In this document: piece after piece, positions 22,486-34,135 of the stretch | Layout of the letters: every line of letters starts with the position of its first letter | Numbering within the stretch: the first letter of the stretch is position 1 | Assembly: GCA_001179505.1 (NCBI GenBank) | Contig: CDMY01000361.1 | Location: 1-64,000 of the forward strand | From: Vitrella brassicaformis | Lineage: Eukaryota > Sar > Vitrellaceae | Direction: 5' to 3' | Length of the DNA: 64,000 bases | Notes under the pieces: model-generated | Seen by the model: the letters and a program-made list of their open reading frames with translations, nothing else | Told to the model about the DNA's origin: nothing | The model's database searches: none | Program-made: the position numbers and the translations under genes

Positions 22486-23521
22486 TTACTTCCATGAAAG
22501 GGAGACAGCAGCCAGGAAGGGAAGTAGTGGACTGTTTTTTCGAACACATCCAATGTTGGACCAGAATTCAATTTCGAGTTTCTCGTTCCAGCACTTTGTG
22601 AGTTGTACGGTTGCTCCATCACGCCCCAAGATGTAACAGGCGAAGCCGTATTTGTCCAGTTTTTGGACAACATCGCGGAGAAAGCGTCTCTCCGGGCCTC
22701 CTCGACTCCAATAGGCAATGCTGTGATATTCAAACTCGATGGCATCAATTTGTCCTTCCTGCAAGAGACGTTCGGCGCCCTCAAGTACGAGCGCATCATA
22801 ACCTTCAGTATCGATCTTCAGGTAATCGATGTGAGAGATTCCTTCCAATCTGACATATGCATCGAGAGTCCCCACTTTTACGTCTATAGTATTGCCGTGA
22901 TTGCCTATTTGGAGAGAACCTGTTTCATCCCCAAAATCTGTTTTTCGGAACTTGGCAATTTGCGACTGATTCGACATGGCCATCTCGCGTATGATTAAGT
23001 ACTTGGACACCTCAGAGCCTATCGCCATGTTGTACATTTCTCGCAGCATCCTGACATTCACTGGATTGGGCTCAATTGCATGCATCAATAATGGACGTTT
23101 TGTTCTTTCTAATCTCTGAAGTCGCGGTCCTGTTTTGCAATCATCACACGCTCCACAAAGATGGTGTGCGCGACCCAATAGACCCTTAGCTGCCAGGTTG
23201 TCGAAGTGTTTCTTCAGGCTTGCAGGAGAAATGCCCAACTCAGGGTGGAAAAGCTCGAGCCATTCTGATGCAACGTATCCTTTGTTCGCTCCGATGTTCA
23301 CAACCACGAATGGAATCGCTGTTTCATGCCCGTACATCTGCTTTTCACTCTCCAACTGCCAGAGGTGTCCCGAGTTGTCGGTATGAGGACACGAGCTGTA
23401 GTAACGATTTTGCTTCATTTTTCTCTCCAATGCATCTGCTTGATGTGCGGCGACCTTCTCACTGCAGTTGCGAACTAGCCACTCGGCTCCGATTCGAAGA
23501 GGAGCGCCTCCGCATACCTTG
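22486..23521 (-). CDS. FkbM-family methyltransferase, divergent third copy (5' end unresolved)
   Basis: One long exon encodes the whole FkbM domain: FVVVNIGANKGYVASEWLEL (SAM motif I), HAIEPNPVNVRMLREM, GDETGSLQIGN, VKVGTLDAYVRLEG, DYLKIDTEGYDALVLEGAE, then IDAIEFEYHSIAYW. Upstream, a TTTAATTTCAG acceptor at 23522-23523 opens the frame at 23521 (AAG GTA TGC...), so at least one further 5' exon is expected; I could not place it. A Cys-rich stretch (CGACDDCK) sits between motif I and the next block. Unlike the two FkbM paralogues at 10178 and 48942 it has no intron within the domain and its sequence is quite different, so it is not part of that duplication. Probably a sugar or lipid O-methyltransferase; substrate unknown. 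Confidence 0.82.
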
Positions 23522-24450
23522 CTGAAATTAAAACGAGAATCTGTTGTCTTGCTGCTAAGTGACCTACGTTATGTTTCTAGCCCTTTGAGTCGCGACAGTA
23601 AGTTTTGGCTTCCCAGCAGAAGGGTCTCGGATGAAAAAGGGAAAATGAAGGAGAAGGAAGCTGCCGAGGAGAAGGAGGCTACCGAGGACAAAGAAGCTAC
23701 GCAAAACGTGTCGCATCCTGGCTTCCAGCCAATGTTTTCTCGCAGCCTGCGAACAAGGTTCAGATAGGTCAATGCCGACTGCGGTCAGGATGTCCCATTT
23801 CTCATTTGCACGAAGGTCAGACTCAGATCAGTTTTACGAAACTCAACAAACCCCTCCTCTGGAGTCCTCTCTTTCGTCTCGGTCTTGGTCTCCCACTTTT
23901 TTTCCGAAAAGAGATCTGCTTTATATCCCTTCCTCCTGGGCCGCCGGAGCGAGCTAGGCACACTGACAGCCGCGCACGAATCCATTGCTCCACTCGGCCA
24001 GTGCCGTGCTTGTCTTACCCGCCCCTCTGGTTGATGAGCTCGGCCAAGCAACGAATGAAGCGGTTGGCCGCTCTCCCTTAGACGCCGTCACACGTCACGA
24101 TGAACGCTGTGAAGCCCGGGGAGGTCGATGATCAATCGACGCAGCTTAGTAGACGATGCTCAATCGGCTCAAAGATTGGTGGTAAGGAGAAGACATTGGC
24201 CCACCTCTGTGTCATCTGTTCAGTGCTGCTTCTACTTGCATACATCGGTTATTTGCTGCTGAGCTAAGAAGAGCGTTAACGCTATCAGGTGGGCAGACGA
24301 TATGAAGATGGGAGATCCTTTCTCATGTTTCTGCAAATGTGAATTCGTCAGGCGTTGGCAGCTTTCGCACATGAGAGATGTTTCTGTAGCCGCTGCCACC
24401 GGACAAGTGCGTCAGCCCCTCACATCAGTCGACAAGGAGTCCTGTGATTC
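23522..24450. other. Spacer upstream of the third FkbM gene
   Basis: Probably contains missing 5' exon(s) of the FkbM gene. Minus-strand open frames at 23569-23772 and 23785-24051 have no ATG or domain that settles the matter. No other feature is seen. Confidence 0.4.
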
Positions 24451-25100
24451 CTATGCGATTGTGCATCTATGTAGGATAGCAGCGACGGTAGAGTACGCGA
24501 GTGGCAGGTCACCCAGACCGTCCAAAAGCTGCTTGGGGTACTTGTGCCGGAAATTTAAATACTGGATCATAATATGACACACAGGTGCCGATTTTTGGTC
24601 ATCTGATCCGTCGCGCAAGGACCAGCACTTCATGCAGCAAAGGGACCCCTCCACCGACATCCTCCGCCCTAATGGTCCCATGGGCATGGTCTTTACGTGC
24701 ACGTGTGGTGCTTCTGTGTATGTGTGTAGGATCACACGAGGACACAAGGAATCGGACGAGCCATTCCTGGTGTACTCTGTGGATGGCAATAACGACTGGT
24801 GTCGGAATTGAGCGAATCGCCGCAACGAGATAGGGGGCGAGAGGCTTGCTGAACCTGTCCTTAGGATAAATTCATGCACAGACGGGTAGCGTGACGTGTG
24901 TGTCGTCTTGCAGTGATACCCAGCCCTGTCAAAACACGCATAAAAAACTCACTCGTGGCGTTGTCGTTTCGGCCGTGCAGCAATGTCTTGAGCTGGGTAA
25001 GGCGCTCAGCCAGCTCCTCAGTGCCACGGCTGGTCGTGTCGCCAAAGAAGTCCGACGACATGATGGGCGAGGGAGGTGGGGTCTCCCAATGCCATGTCAT
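24451..25100 (-). CDS. Orphan two-exon candidate gene
   Basis: An exon starting at ATG 25098-25100 (MTWHWETPPPSPIMSS) ends at a GTATCACTG donor. A GGACAG acceptor near 24865 joins in frame to an exon that stays open to a stop at 24451. The product would be near 200 aa and contains ERLTQLKTLLHGRND (helical) and a CCMKCW cysteine cluster. The other reading frame of exon 2 is also open and protein-like (LAPYLVAAIRSIPTP), so the phase is not secure. No family is recognised. Confidence 0.35.
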
Positions 25101-25528
25101 GAACAGGGGGCAGTGGGTCCGCGAGGATCCGGGGGCACGTAAAATCGCGTCTATAGCGCCTCCCGGGCGGCAGCAGCCATGGCACAGGAGAGAAGCGCCA
25201 GGAGGGCAACGCGACCAGGACCCATCATGGATGACTCGGATTTCGCGAGGATTGGGGAGGAGACCCAGAGTCACACTCTCTGTCTAGAGACGTTTACGTA
25301 CGCTGTACTAAGGCTTGGGACAAGCGTTACTTTTTCTTTTGCGCAACGACCGTTGCGCGCGTATGTCCCTAGCTTTGCATAAGGGGTGCGTATCCAAGCT
25401 CCTCCGTCAGTCAGAGGTTCACCCTCCATGCAGATGGCCAGTCTGTTGACTCAATCAGTGGACTGGCCACATATGAATAGGACCGCTCGCTGGCCCTCAT
25501 ACTGCAGATCAAGAAACACATACATCCA

Positions 25529-28500
25529 TCATAGTTCCCTCTGCTGCGCTGCGGCCAGCCCCTCCAGTTCCACTATGATGTTGTTGGCTTCATGCCTGAG
25601 CCTCTCGATGAGGCTCCTTCCCTCCTCGACGAGCACCGCGGCACTCTTGGTGACGTAGCCGGGGGTGTTGGGCCTGGCATTGTCCGCAGGGCCGTTGTAG
25701 CGCTGGGAGTTCTGGCGGATCATGTCGAGATCGGCCAGGAACTGGTCGAGTGACGCGTAGTGTTTGTTGGTGCAGTTCTTCTTGATGCGCTCCAGATTGA
25801 AGTGGTCCTTGGGCGCGATGAACTGGTAGTAGTTGGGCGCCTGGTCCCTCGCCTCGTCCACCTCACGCGCAAACATCTGACGGGCACGGGAGAAAGATAC
25901 GAGTGGTTCAAGCATGGCATATGATTGGACGGTCGAGTGTGCGTTGTTCTTGCTGTGGGTGTGCGATCGTCACTCACGGTAATGGGCACGAGCCCCTCAG
26001 CAGGCATGCGGACTTCGGTGTATCTCTTCTCGATGAGCTCAATCAGACCCTTGAGACACACGTTGAAGTGATACAGAGGCAGCTTGTAGTGCTTGCCCTG
26101 CATGTTGCCGCGATCTGTGACAACACAATCAATGTATGTACCAACAAGAGTAATGAGTACAAACGTGTACGCTTTCTGCATATACTTACATATATCGAGC
26201 GGGTCGGCCTCCTTGCGAGATGAGTAGAGCTCCCTCTCGCGTATGAGTAGCATCTGCAGGGCCTGTTCGTCCTTGATGCGGTCGGCCTCCTGCTTGAGAT
26301 TTTGGATCTGGCGAGTGTTGGTGGCGCGGAGGATCTTCTCTTGCAGGGTGGCGCTGTCGGCTGCGGCCTGCAGGAGGGCGCTGTCGGGTTTGACGGGCTT
26401 GGCCTCGAGCTCCAGATCCAGACCCACGGCCTGCTGCCGCTGACGGGCCAACAGACGGAACTGAACACGCACAGACAAGTGTATCGATGAGTGATGTCTT
26501 CCGTCCGTCTGTTCGCATTACCTTGGCTTGCTTGCGTGCGTCCCTTTTGGCCCTCCAGCTGAGGAACGCGGCGATGCGCTCTTCGCCGTAGATGTAGACC
26601 GACTTCTCAGTGAGTTTGTTACCATCGCCCTTGACCCGCTTGGTCCACTTGATGCGCGGGACGTACCGGTAGTGCTGCCCACCAAACGCACCCCCGCCAC
26701 GCGCCTTCTTGAATTCCTCCAGACGCAGCTTCTCAAGCGCCTCGTTGTCAACCTCAGACTCGCCCTGAAGGCATGCGAGAAAAATGAAACTGTAGCTTTG
26801 CTGTGGCATTCCCTTCTTTTCTCTTCTGCTCACGAATTTGCGTTTCCTCGGCTGTTGTGACTCTTTGGCCATGTGAGCCTCGATGCCGCCCTCCAAGTCA
26901 GCCAGCAGGTCATCCTGGTCGTCCATATCCTCATCGTTGGCCGGACCAGCCCCCAGCGCACCCATGCCGCCTCCTGCTGCTGCCGCTGCAGCTGGTGCGG
27001 GTCCGTCGAAGGGGAAGGCCTTGCCTTTGCCCTTGCCGGACCCCACGCCGCCCGCCATGGCGCCTGCGGTGCCGCCCTCCAGGTCCATGGCTCGCCGCTG
27101 GGGGGGCATTGGGTGGTCAGGTGCTTCCTCCTCCTCTTCGCTGTCTGGTGGGTTGTGGTGTGAGAGGGCGAACTCCTGGTTGTGGAAGATCTCCTGCAGA
27201 CGCTTCAGGTAGTGGTGACGCGACTCGCCCTTCTTGCTGTCGTCGCGACTCCGCAACTGGTGGCCATACAGAGGCATACGCAGACTGACATTCATGTCTT
27301 TATGTGGGTGGTGGTTGTTACCAGGCTGACGAGGTCCCATCGCTTGAGGGTCTTGACCCTCTCCCACTCGTATCCGTATCGCATCAGTCGGCGCCGCAGG
27401 TCTGGTTCCTTGAGCCTGCGGTAGTCCTCGGTCACCCTCTTGCTGTCCTTGGTCTCCTTGTCCTCCTTCTTCTTGCTCTTGCGCTTCAGGAAACTCAGAC
27501 CCTCACCGCGACCTGCTGACGGCTCACCCGGACCATTGAGCACAAACTGAAACGACTCGTGCGTCTTGCCAGCCTGACGACGCAACACGAGATAATCCAC
27601 GGACGCTACCGCAAATGTGCATGTGTGCCACGTCTGCTTCCTTCTCACCTTGGTTCTCCTGACGTCTTCACAGACAACGTGGTAGTTCTCAGCCAGGTTC
27701 CACGGCGAGATGGCAAGCGTCTCCTCCACATAAGTGATGAGCTGAGTGAAGTCCTCGCGCGCAGTCACAGACAGCGACGAACGGGAGTGGCCCTCGTAGT
27801 TGCGCAAGCTCACGGGGGGCAGCGGCCGCATCCCGCCGTCATCCTCCCCCTCCTGCCGTGTGGTGCTGCTGTACTTGCGCATGGCCTCCAGCATAGCCCG
27901 TGCTGCGTCCTGCCCCCCGGGTTCGAGCGCCCGGTCACGTGCGAGGGCGTTGGCCTTCTCGGTGCGCTCGACATGGGTCAGGAACAGCTTGATCATGCGG
28001 AACACGTGGGGCTGCAGAGGGGCAAGGAAAGGGATGCAAATGTGACTAGCCATCGAAGGGGGTAGGGAGGGGGCTGTTGTCACGTGTTACCATTTCGTAA
28101 GCAGGTATGCGTTTCAGGCCAGCATCCAGGAGCCGCTTCACACCGACCTCGGCACTCTCAAATGCACACACCTGCATAGCGCATTGAGAACATACGATGG
28201 TCTGTCCAGTCGATTCGCGTGCTATGGCTGACCTCCATAGGGTTGAGCAGTCTCCTGAGGGCGAGTTCCCTGGTGTCTAGGTTCTCGACATCGCCCCTCT
28301 CGTTGATGATGAAGTCCCTGAGTGGCTTGGGCAGCCACTTGGCGTCCTCCATGAGCAGCACCTGGCGCAGCTTGTCCAGCGGCATGTGAGACAGGTGACG
28401 ATCCACCCTGAACTTGCGCTCGATCTTCTTGCGCCACTCGTCTTCCTCGCTCTGAGGACGCTCCTGTATGTGGAAACGAGCACTGACCACACACGGACAG

Positions 28501-31500
28501 ACGGACAGACAGAAGGACCCAGGCAGAGAGTTGAAGACGCGTCTATGCAGGGTATCGTGTTGTGCGTCTGTGCGCTGACCGCTGGTAGTAGGCGAGCATG
28601 CGTTTGAGGTTGTAGACGGGCGGTGGGTCCTTGCCGGGCGGGGCTGGTGCACTGACGGCCGCCATGGGCTCACACTGCCCCACCGTGTACACGGCACACG
28701 ACATGGGAGCGGTCTTGCCGTCACCACCCACACCGGTGAGCGGGCGTATCATGAACTGCACGTTGCAGAGGGGCAGCTCGTCCTCGTACTTCTGCTTCTT
28801 CTTGGGCCGGTGCTCGTCGTCTGGACTGCGGTAGACGGACAGAGGTTTGGCCTCGGTGTTTTTGAAGTTGGATATGAGGAGGAAGTGATTGGAGAGTGGT
28901 GGCGACTTGGGGTGTGTGGCCTTGTGGCACCAGACGGGCCCCTTGAAGACGCCCTCGGCGATGGAGAGGGCGTGGTGGGGCTTGGCGCGGATCTGGTGCT
29001 CCAACAGGGGGTACTTGGGCTCTTTGACGTTGAAGGAATGCACCTGGCCATATGGACCCAGACGGGCCTGCTGCTCGGGAGATATCTCACCCCTGCCAAC
29101 AGACAGACAGACAGGACATACAACCAGACGCACTAGTGGAGGAGGTGCCCGCGTGGGGGCCCCGCTGTAAAGTACCATTGGTATTTGGTGATTCGTATGC
29201 CCATGCCGAATCCGCTGAGCAGGAGGGGATGCTGCTCAATGAACTCCAATACCGCCATGGGCATCGTGTCACTGCACAGACACACATTGTGCAGGTATCC
29301 ATCCATCTATCTGCCTTGAGTGTAAGCGGACGTCCACCTCATTGAGAGGCCAGTGAAGTCCATGAATGGGTCTGTCTCGGGCACCTCATCTGCCCCTTCA
29401 CCCACCACTGGCGGGGGAGGAACGGCACAACTGCACAGCCGAGAACACAAACGGACACAGATATGTCGCAGTACGGCACACGTGGACTTCGTGAGAGCAT
29501 CGCTGACTTGATATCGAACGGCGGCGCCTGGGGGTACTTTTTCATGTATGAGTGCAACAGCGCGGCCACGGCCCTGAAGTCTGGCCGATGCCACCAGGCG
29601 AGGTCCTTGAGCTGCCACACGAGCCGTGTGCCCTCTCCCCGCCACCCGTTCATGGTGTGCATGGCCAGGCCACCCTCGGGGCCCTCCATGATGCCCAGCC
29701 CGCCGTCGAGCCTGTCGCGGAACAGTTGTGTTCGCGCCTCGTAGAAGGTGTCGTGCGACACATGTGGGTGGTAGGGGGCGGGCATGGAGGCCAACTCCTC
29801 CTGAAGGGCGTCTAACACAGCCAGGTGGAACTCCTCGGGGGCGGGTGCGTCCAGGGGAAGGTCCTCCACCTGACGGATCGATGGATGGACACATAGGACA
29901 AGAGAGAAATCATAGGCCCTTGCTTGTATCAGGGTTTCCCGTCCGTTGCCTCGCCTGATTGAGCGCCTCAGCGTTGGGCATCCCATTCAGAGCCGACAGC
30001 TGACAGCGGGCACGGATGTGACCTGGCATGCCAGTGGGCGACTGAACACGGACAGCAATGGGCAGGCTTGTCGTGTGCACATCCCTTGGGTCCGGTGCGT
30101 CTCACCCGTTCATCCTGGTCCTCTTGCTGTTGTTGCTGTGCCTCTCGTTTCTTCTCCTCCCGCAACTTCATCCGGAAGTCGTGTCGCGCCTTGCTCCAGC
30201 TCCATATCTCGTACCAGTCGCGATAGGTCGGCTCGTCGTGCCAACTCTGATCATCCATCCAAGGCGAACAGCGACACGGACACAGATGCATCCACGTGAT
30301 GTCCTGATTGTGGGTTTCTTTATCCGCTCCCCTTGGTTACGTCTTTGTGGTCTTTGGTTGGCGGACCGTGATCGAGCCAGCTGACACGGAAGGGGAAGAT
30401 CTTCCCGAGACCCTCTGCCAACGGGCGACAAGTACATCGATATGTGTCGAGTAATGACATCACCTTCAGAAAGCCATACCTCTCAGCAGTGCCGCTCGTC
30501 GCTGCTCCTCCTCACTCATGCGCTCAACCTCCTCATACCTGGCAAAGGAACATCATGATGCCACTCGTGACATGCGAAAGACCCATCAAGTGCCTGAGAC
30601 GATGGCCATTGCGCCGCCCACCTCCTCTCGAAGGCCTCGTCAGCCAGCCGACTCCTCTTGCTTCTTGGCGACATGGCATCCGCAGCAGCTTTCTTGACCT
30701 CAGCCTTGGCCTCCTCCTCGCCCGCATCCGCATCCGCATCCACATCCACATCCATGTCACCAGCACCCTCTCCCTCACCTCTGCCTCGCTGCTCATCAGC
30801 ATCCTGATGCCCGTCCTGACCTTCTGGCTCCTGTTTGCCGGCTGCTGATGTGGCCTCGTTGTCGGACGATGACTTAGGAGTTTGAGGGGCCTTGGGAGGG
30901 AGGGCTGCACGAACGGCGGGAGGGACAGATGATGTTGCGTTAGCTTCGCCCCAGAGGTCGGCCATTGGCGAGCGGGAGGCGTCAGCAGTGATGGAAAGGG
31001 CTTGAGTAAGGTCCTGCAAGGACAAAAGGAAACAGGGACACGAACATCGGTGCCCAGGCGCACGCTCATAGAGCAATGTATAGAGCTGTCATGTACGTAT
31101 CGTTCAGCCAGACAATCGAGCATGTCGATCAGCGCCATTAGGGCGATAATCAGATGCAAATTACCCTTTCTCTTTGTATCATCATAACTACCCACATCTA
31201 CACGGCCCACATATCTCCCCCTCCCTTACCGGTGCAGGAGCCAGGTTGGGTATCCTCTGTGCTGCATTGCTCATCTCGTTCTGTGTCCTTCGCGAGTCGA
31301 TGCTTCTGGCGTCGTCTTCGTCATCTCGTGCTATCGACGACACGTCGTCACGCACACGGGGAGTCTCTGCAGGAACGAACAGATGTATGTACTTGTAATA
31401 TGGTTTAGACCTCTGAATGCTCCTGAGGCAGACCTGATGCCTCGATGACGTCTTCGAGCCGCAGCTGATCATCGTCGCCACGGGGGGAGGGACCTCCAGA

Positions 31501-31944
31501 CGATGACTGACAATGGATGAATTCACAACACACGGGGCGAAGCTCATCTACCGAACCGCATTTCTACGCAGCTACCTTCCGCGAGATCTGACGTCGAAGG
31601 GATCTGTGGGGACTCTCTGCATGAACAGCAGGCACACAACCATTTAGCGTCCATTTCATGCTTCGGCCTGCCTGCGTACCCGTCCTCTGCGATCTGTGTC
31701 GTCGAGGGATCACTCGGTGGACGGCGGCGTCAGGAGCTGCTGGTGTACCACCATGGTAACTGTACCGACCTATGACAGACGAAGCCGAGCGCTGCCAAGG
31801 CCCAAAACATGCACGTTCTGTCCTGCACTCACTTCTCGGCCTTGGTTTCGCCACCCGTATCTGCCAGGGATGCGTGAGTTGTAGCGGAGCCTGACGCAGT
31901 AGCTCCAGATAGGATAGCCCTGCCTCTCTCTCATTCATCTTCAT
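25529..31944 (-). CDS. TAF1: TFIID subunit TAF1 with C-terminal bromodomain
   Basis: Large multi-exon gene for the biggest TFIID subunit, which scaffolds promoter recognition by RNA polymerase II. The TAF1 core (DUF3591) is readable over several exons: LEFIEQHPLLLSGFGMGIRI (about 29250), GEISPEQQARLGPYGQ and HHALSIAEGVFKGPVW (about 29080-28950), HFLLISNF, CAVYTVGQCEPM (about 28690), a winged-helix-like LDKLRQVLLMEDAKWLPK (about 28380), VCAFESAEVGVKRLLDAG (about 28150), a LAISPWNLAENYHVV block (about 27700) and EPDLRRRLMRYGYEWERVK (about 27370). The C-terminus is a single bromodomain: ARDQAPNYYQFIAPKDHFNL, then DLDMIRQNSQRYNGP with the acetyl-lysine-binding Asn. The 5' exons (from MKMNEREAGLSYLELL at 31944, through DDDQLRLEDVIEAS and MADLWGEANATSS) chain in frame but match no TAF1 block, so an independent small gene upstream of about 31015 cannot be excluded. 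No zinc knuckle was seen. Confidence 0.88.
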
Positions 31945-32152
31945 TCTTTTGTGTGTTCAGTGTCGCCCTAACTGTCGCGTGAAACACAACTCGCGTGGAA
32001 ATGGATTTACTTCGCGGCCTCTCTTTCCTAGTCAGCTGTCGAGGCAAGATGACAACAGCAGACGAAGGAGAAGTCAACAACACCATCGATGACATATGTG
32101 GTTGCATACGTCGTTGTGCTTCTCGTGATCCCGGCAGTCAACTGATGAGATT
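31945..32152. promoter_or_regulatory. Divergent promoter region, TAF1 / methyltransferase
   Basis: The 208 bp between the two start codons must hold both 5' UTRs and core promoters if the start calls are right. No TATA box or other named element can be picked out. Confidence 0.45.
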
Positions 32153-32970
32153 ATGAAGAGGAGGACAGCCGCGGTATGTCTCGGAGGACTGGCGGTGGCC
32201 ACGGCCTCCTGGTGCTGGCTGGCCATCTTTGAGCCGGCGCTGCTCACGAGGATGCGGAGAGGCGTCTGGGTGGTCTACCTCCTCCCCTTCGGGCCTCGCC
32301 ACATCTGGGATAGCCTGCATGCAAGCGCTACGAACGAAGGCGGCCTGTGGCACTACGAAAAGAATGTTCACCGCGAGTTTGATGATTACATCTCGAAGAC
32401 CCATCAAGACTTTCGCTCTTTGTGGGACACTTCATGCAATACGGGTTTTCTGCTCACCTGTCTGGCCCAGAAATATCCAGAGGCGAGGCACTACGGCAGC
32501 GACATCAGCCCCCTGATGGTAACAAAAGCCATCACGATGCATGTGTCAATAGTGTTTCTTACCGTCAGGTCAACGTCACGAAGAGGCGGTGTGATAGCCG
32601 CTGCATCGTCGCTCCATTCGACCTTTTCTCCATGCAAGATCCCGATTCCCGTCTGCCAAGGGGGTTCCCACCCGCGTTCGACCTGGTCATCGTGTCTGAC
32701 GTCCTTTTTTACGGCAACTGGGGTGGCCTCCCTCCGTTGGTCTGGCAATATAGCCTTCTCCCCAGCTGGCTTGTCGCTTCGCGACGAAGAGCCTTCTGGA
32801 ATCGTCTCACACATCTGGCTTGCTCTGAGGTACTCCTGTCAAACCATCAGAAGAATCGAGCTGTACTGCGTCTGATGGTGGCCATGGGCGCCACTCCCGT
32901 GCTGCCCGACAAGCTGATATGGACAGCAAAAGGGACTGCCGCACACGAGGCTTGCAATGGAAGAGTCTGA
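32153..32970 (+). CDS. Membrane-anchored SAM-dependent methyltransferase-like protein
   Basis: Two exons (32153-32518 and 32569-32970) joined by a GTAACA...CGTCAG intron give 255 aa. The N-terminus MKRRTAAVCLGGLAVATASWCW is a basic cap plus a hydrophobic helix, a signal anchor. The next region (HYEKNVHREFDDYISK) leads to a motif I-like SLWDTSCNTGFLLTCLAQKYP, then YGSDISPLMV with the acidic residue of motif II, and VIVSDVLFYGNWG as motif IV. The end (LRLMVAMGATPVLPDKLIW) resembles the last strands of class I methyltransferases. It differs in sequence from the FkbM genes and from the 6872 gene. Motif I has Asn-Thr where many enzymes have Gly, so activity is plausible but not certain. Substrate unknown. 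Confidence 0.7.
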
Positions 32971-33272
32971 ATCAGGCCGCTTTTATGACCACATATAGGG
33001 TCAGAACAAACAAGGCGTGAAATGGACGATACACTCTGTGTCAGCGTTCCCTACCGAGACAGGTAAACATCCGACGCACACAAAGTCCATGCATATGTGA
33101 GGTGTACAGACACACACACGACGATATGCGAGGAGTGGACGGTGTGGAGGAAGAAAGGAGTGTGCGGACAGAATCGGACCTTTGTGTAAACAATGATCCG
33201 TGTGGTACTTCTGATGCCCTTGTGGATGTTGTCAAGGATTCATGTAATAAAACCTACTCTGATATCATCAGA
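32971..33272. other. Convergent spacer, no feature seen
   Basis: Short spacer between two convergent stops. It would hold both 3' ends. An AATAAA-like word (AATAAAAC) lies near 33247. Confidence 0.5.
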
Positions 33273-33985
33273 TCAGGACGATAGTGGCAAAATACTCATC
33301 AGATCAGACCATGGCGGGACGCCGAACTTTTGCCGAAAATCATCATCCCCGTAGCGAATGTGGCAGGCAAGAATCTCCCTGTCGGGACCCCACAAAGGCA
33401 CGAGCTTCAGCAGTTCAATTGCCGCACCCGTCACCCAGCTTCGAAAGGGCAACGCGAGCTCGGTTGGATAATAGACATCGAGCTTGCCTCTGATGCTGAA
33501 CTTGGCAGACACTCCCAAGACATCGTCGTCTCGTGTCCACAGCTCTCGAACCTGCTTGTCGGAGCTGACGATGGTGGGCTTTGGGATATAGTGCCACAGA
33601 GGCTGCTCGTCGGGCTCTGTTGTCATGGGAACGCCGATCAGATCTCGTGTCTCCAGCCGTTTCTGCACTGCCTTGCAGTCTCTGCAGAACAAACGAGCAT
33701 GAAACCTGAGAAGTAAATCCAGGTCAATCCAAAAATGAGAAGCCAGGTCGCCAACGTTGTTGCGCGGAGGGCACAGTCCTTCCAGAATCGCTCATGGCCA
33801 TACTTCAGAGGGAAGGCGGTGGTCTTGCCGTCGAGCCTTCCTTGAAGCTGTGGATCAACGATTGATTCAAATGCACAAGGCCCTGCTGTGCATGCTACTG
33901 AGGTCCAGGAGGAGTTCTCGTCCGGTGAAAGGGAGGTGCTTGGTACGGCGCGCCCGACGGAGAGCATATTCATAAGCATCACCAT
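33273..33985 (-). CDS. Orphan single-pass membrane protein (224 aa)
   Basis: Two exons, 33706-33985 and 33273-33667, separated by a 38-nt GT-AG intron, give an exact 225-codon frame. The N-terminus (MVMLMNMLSVGRAVPS) could be a short signal sequence. A clear transmembrane helix follows (TTLATWLLIFGLTWIYF), then a soluble part with PLWHYIPKPTIV, FSIRGKLDVYYPTELALPF and LVPLWGPDREILACHIRYGD. I recognise no family. It sits between a methyltransferase and a histidine phosphatase, both with N-terminal hydrophobic segments. Confidence 0.55.
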
Positions 33986-34135
33986 CAGAATTATCCGATC
34001 AGGAATTAGCAAAGATCCACAAGTCACTATTGTCCAAGCAAGCCCGATTGCTTGCACCGATTGATGAGTGTTGCACACGTGACTCCGCCCGCTTCTTTCC
34101 CTCGATCCGCGGTCAACACTCAGTCCACCAAATGT

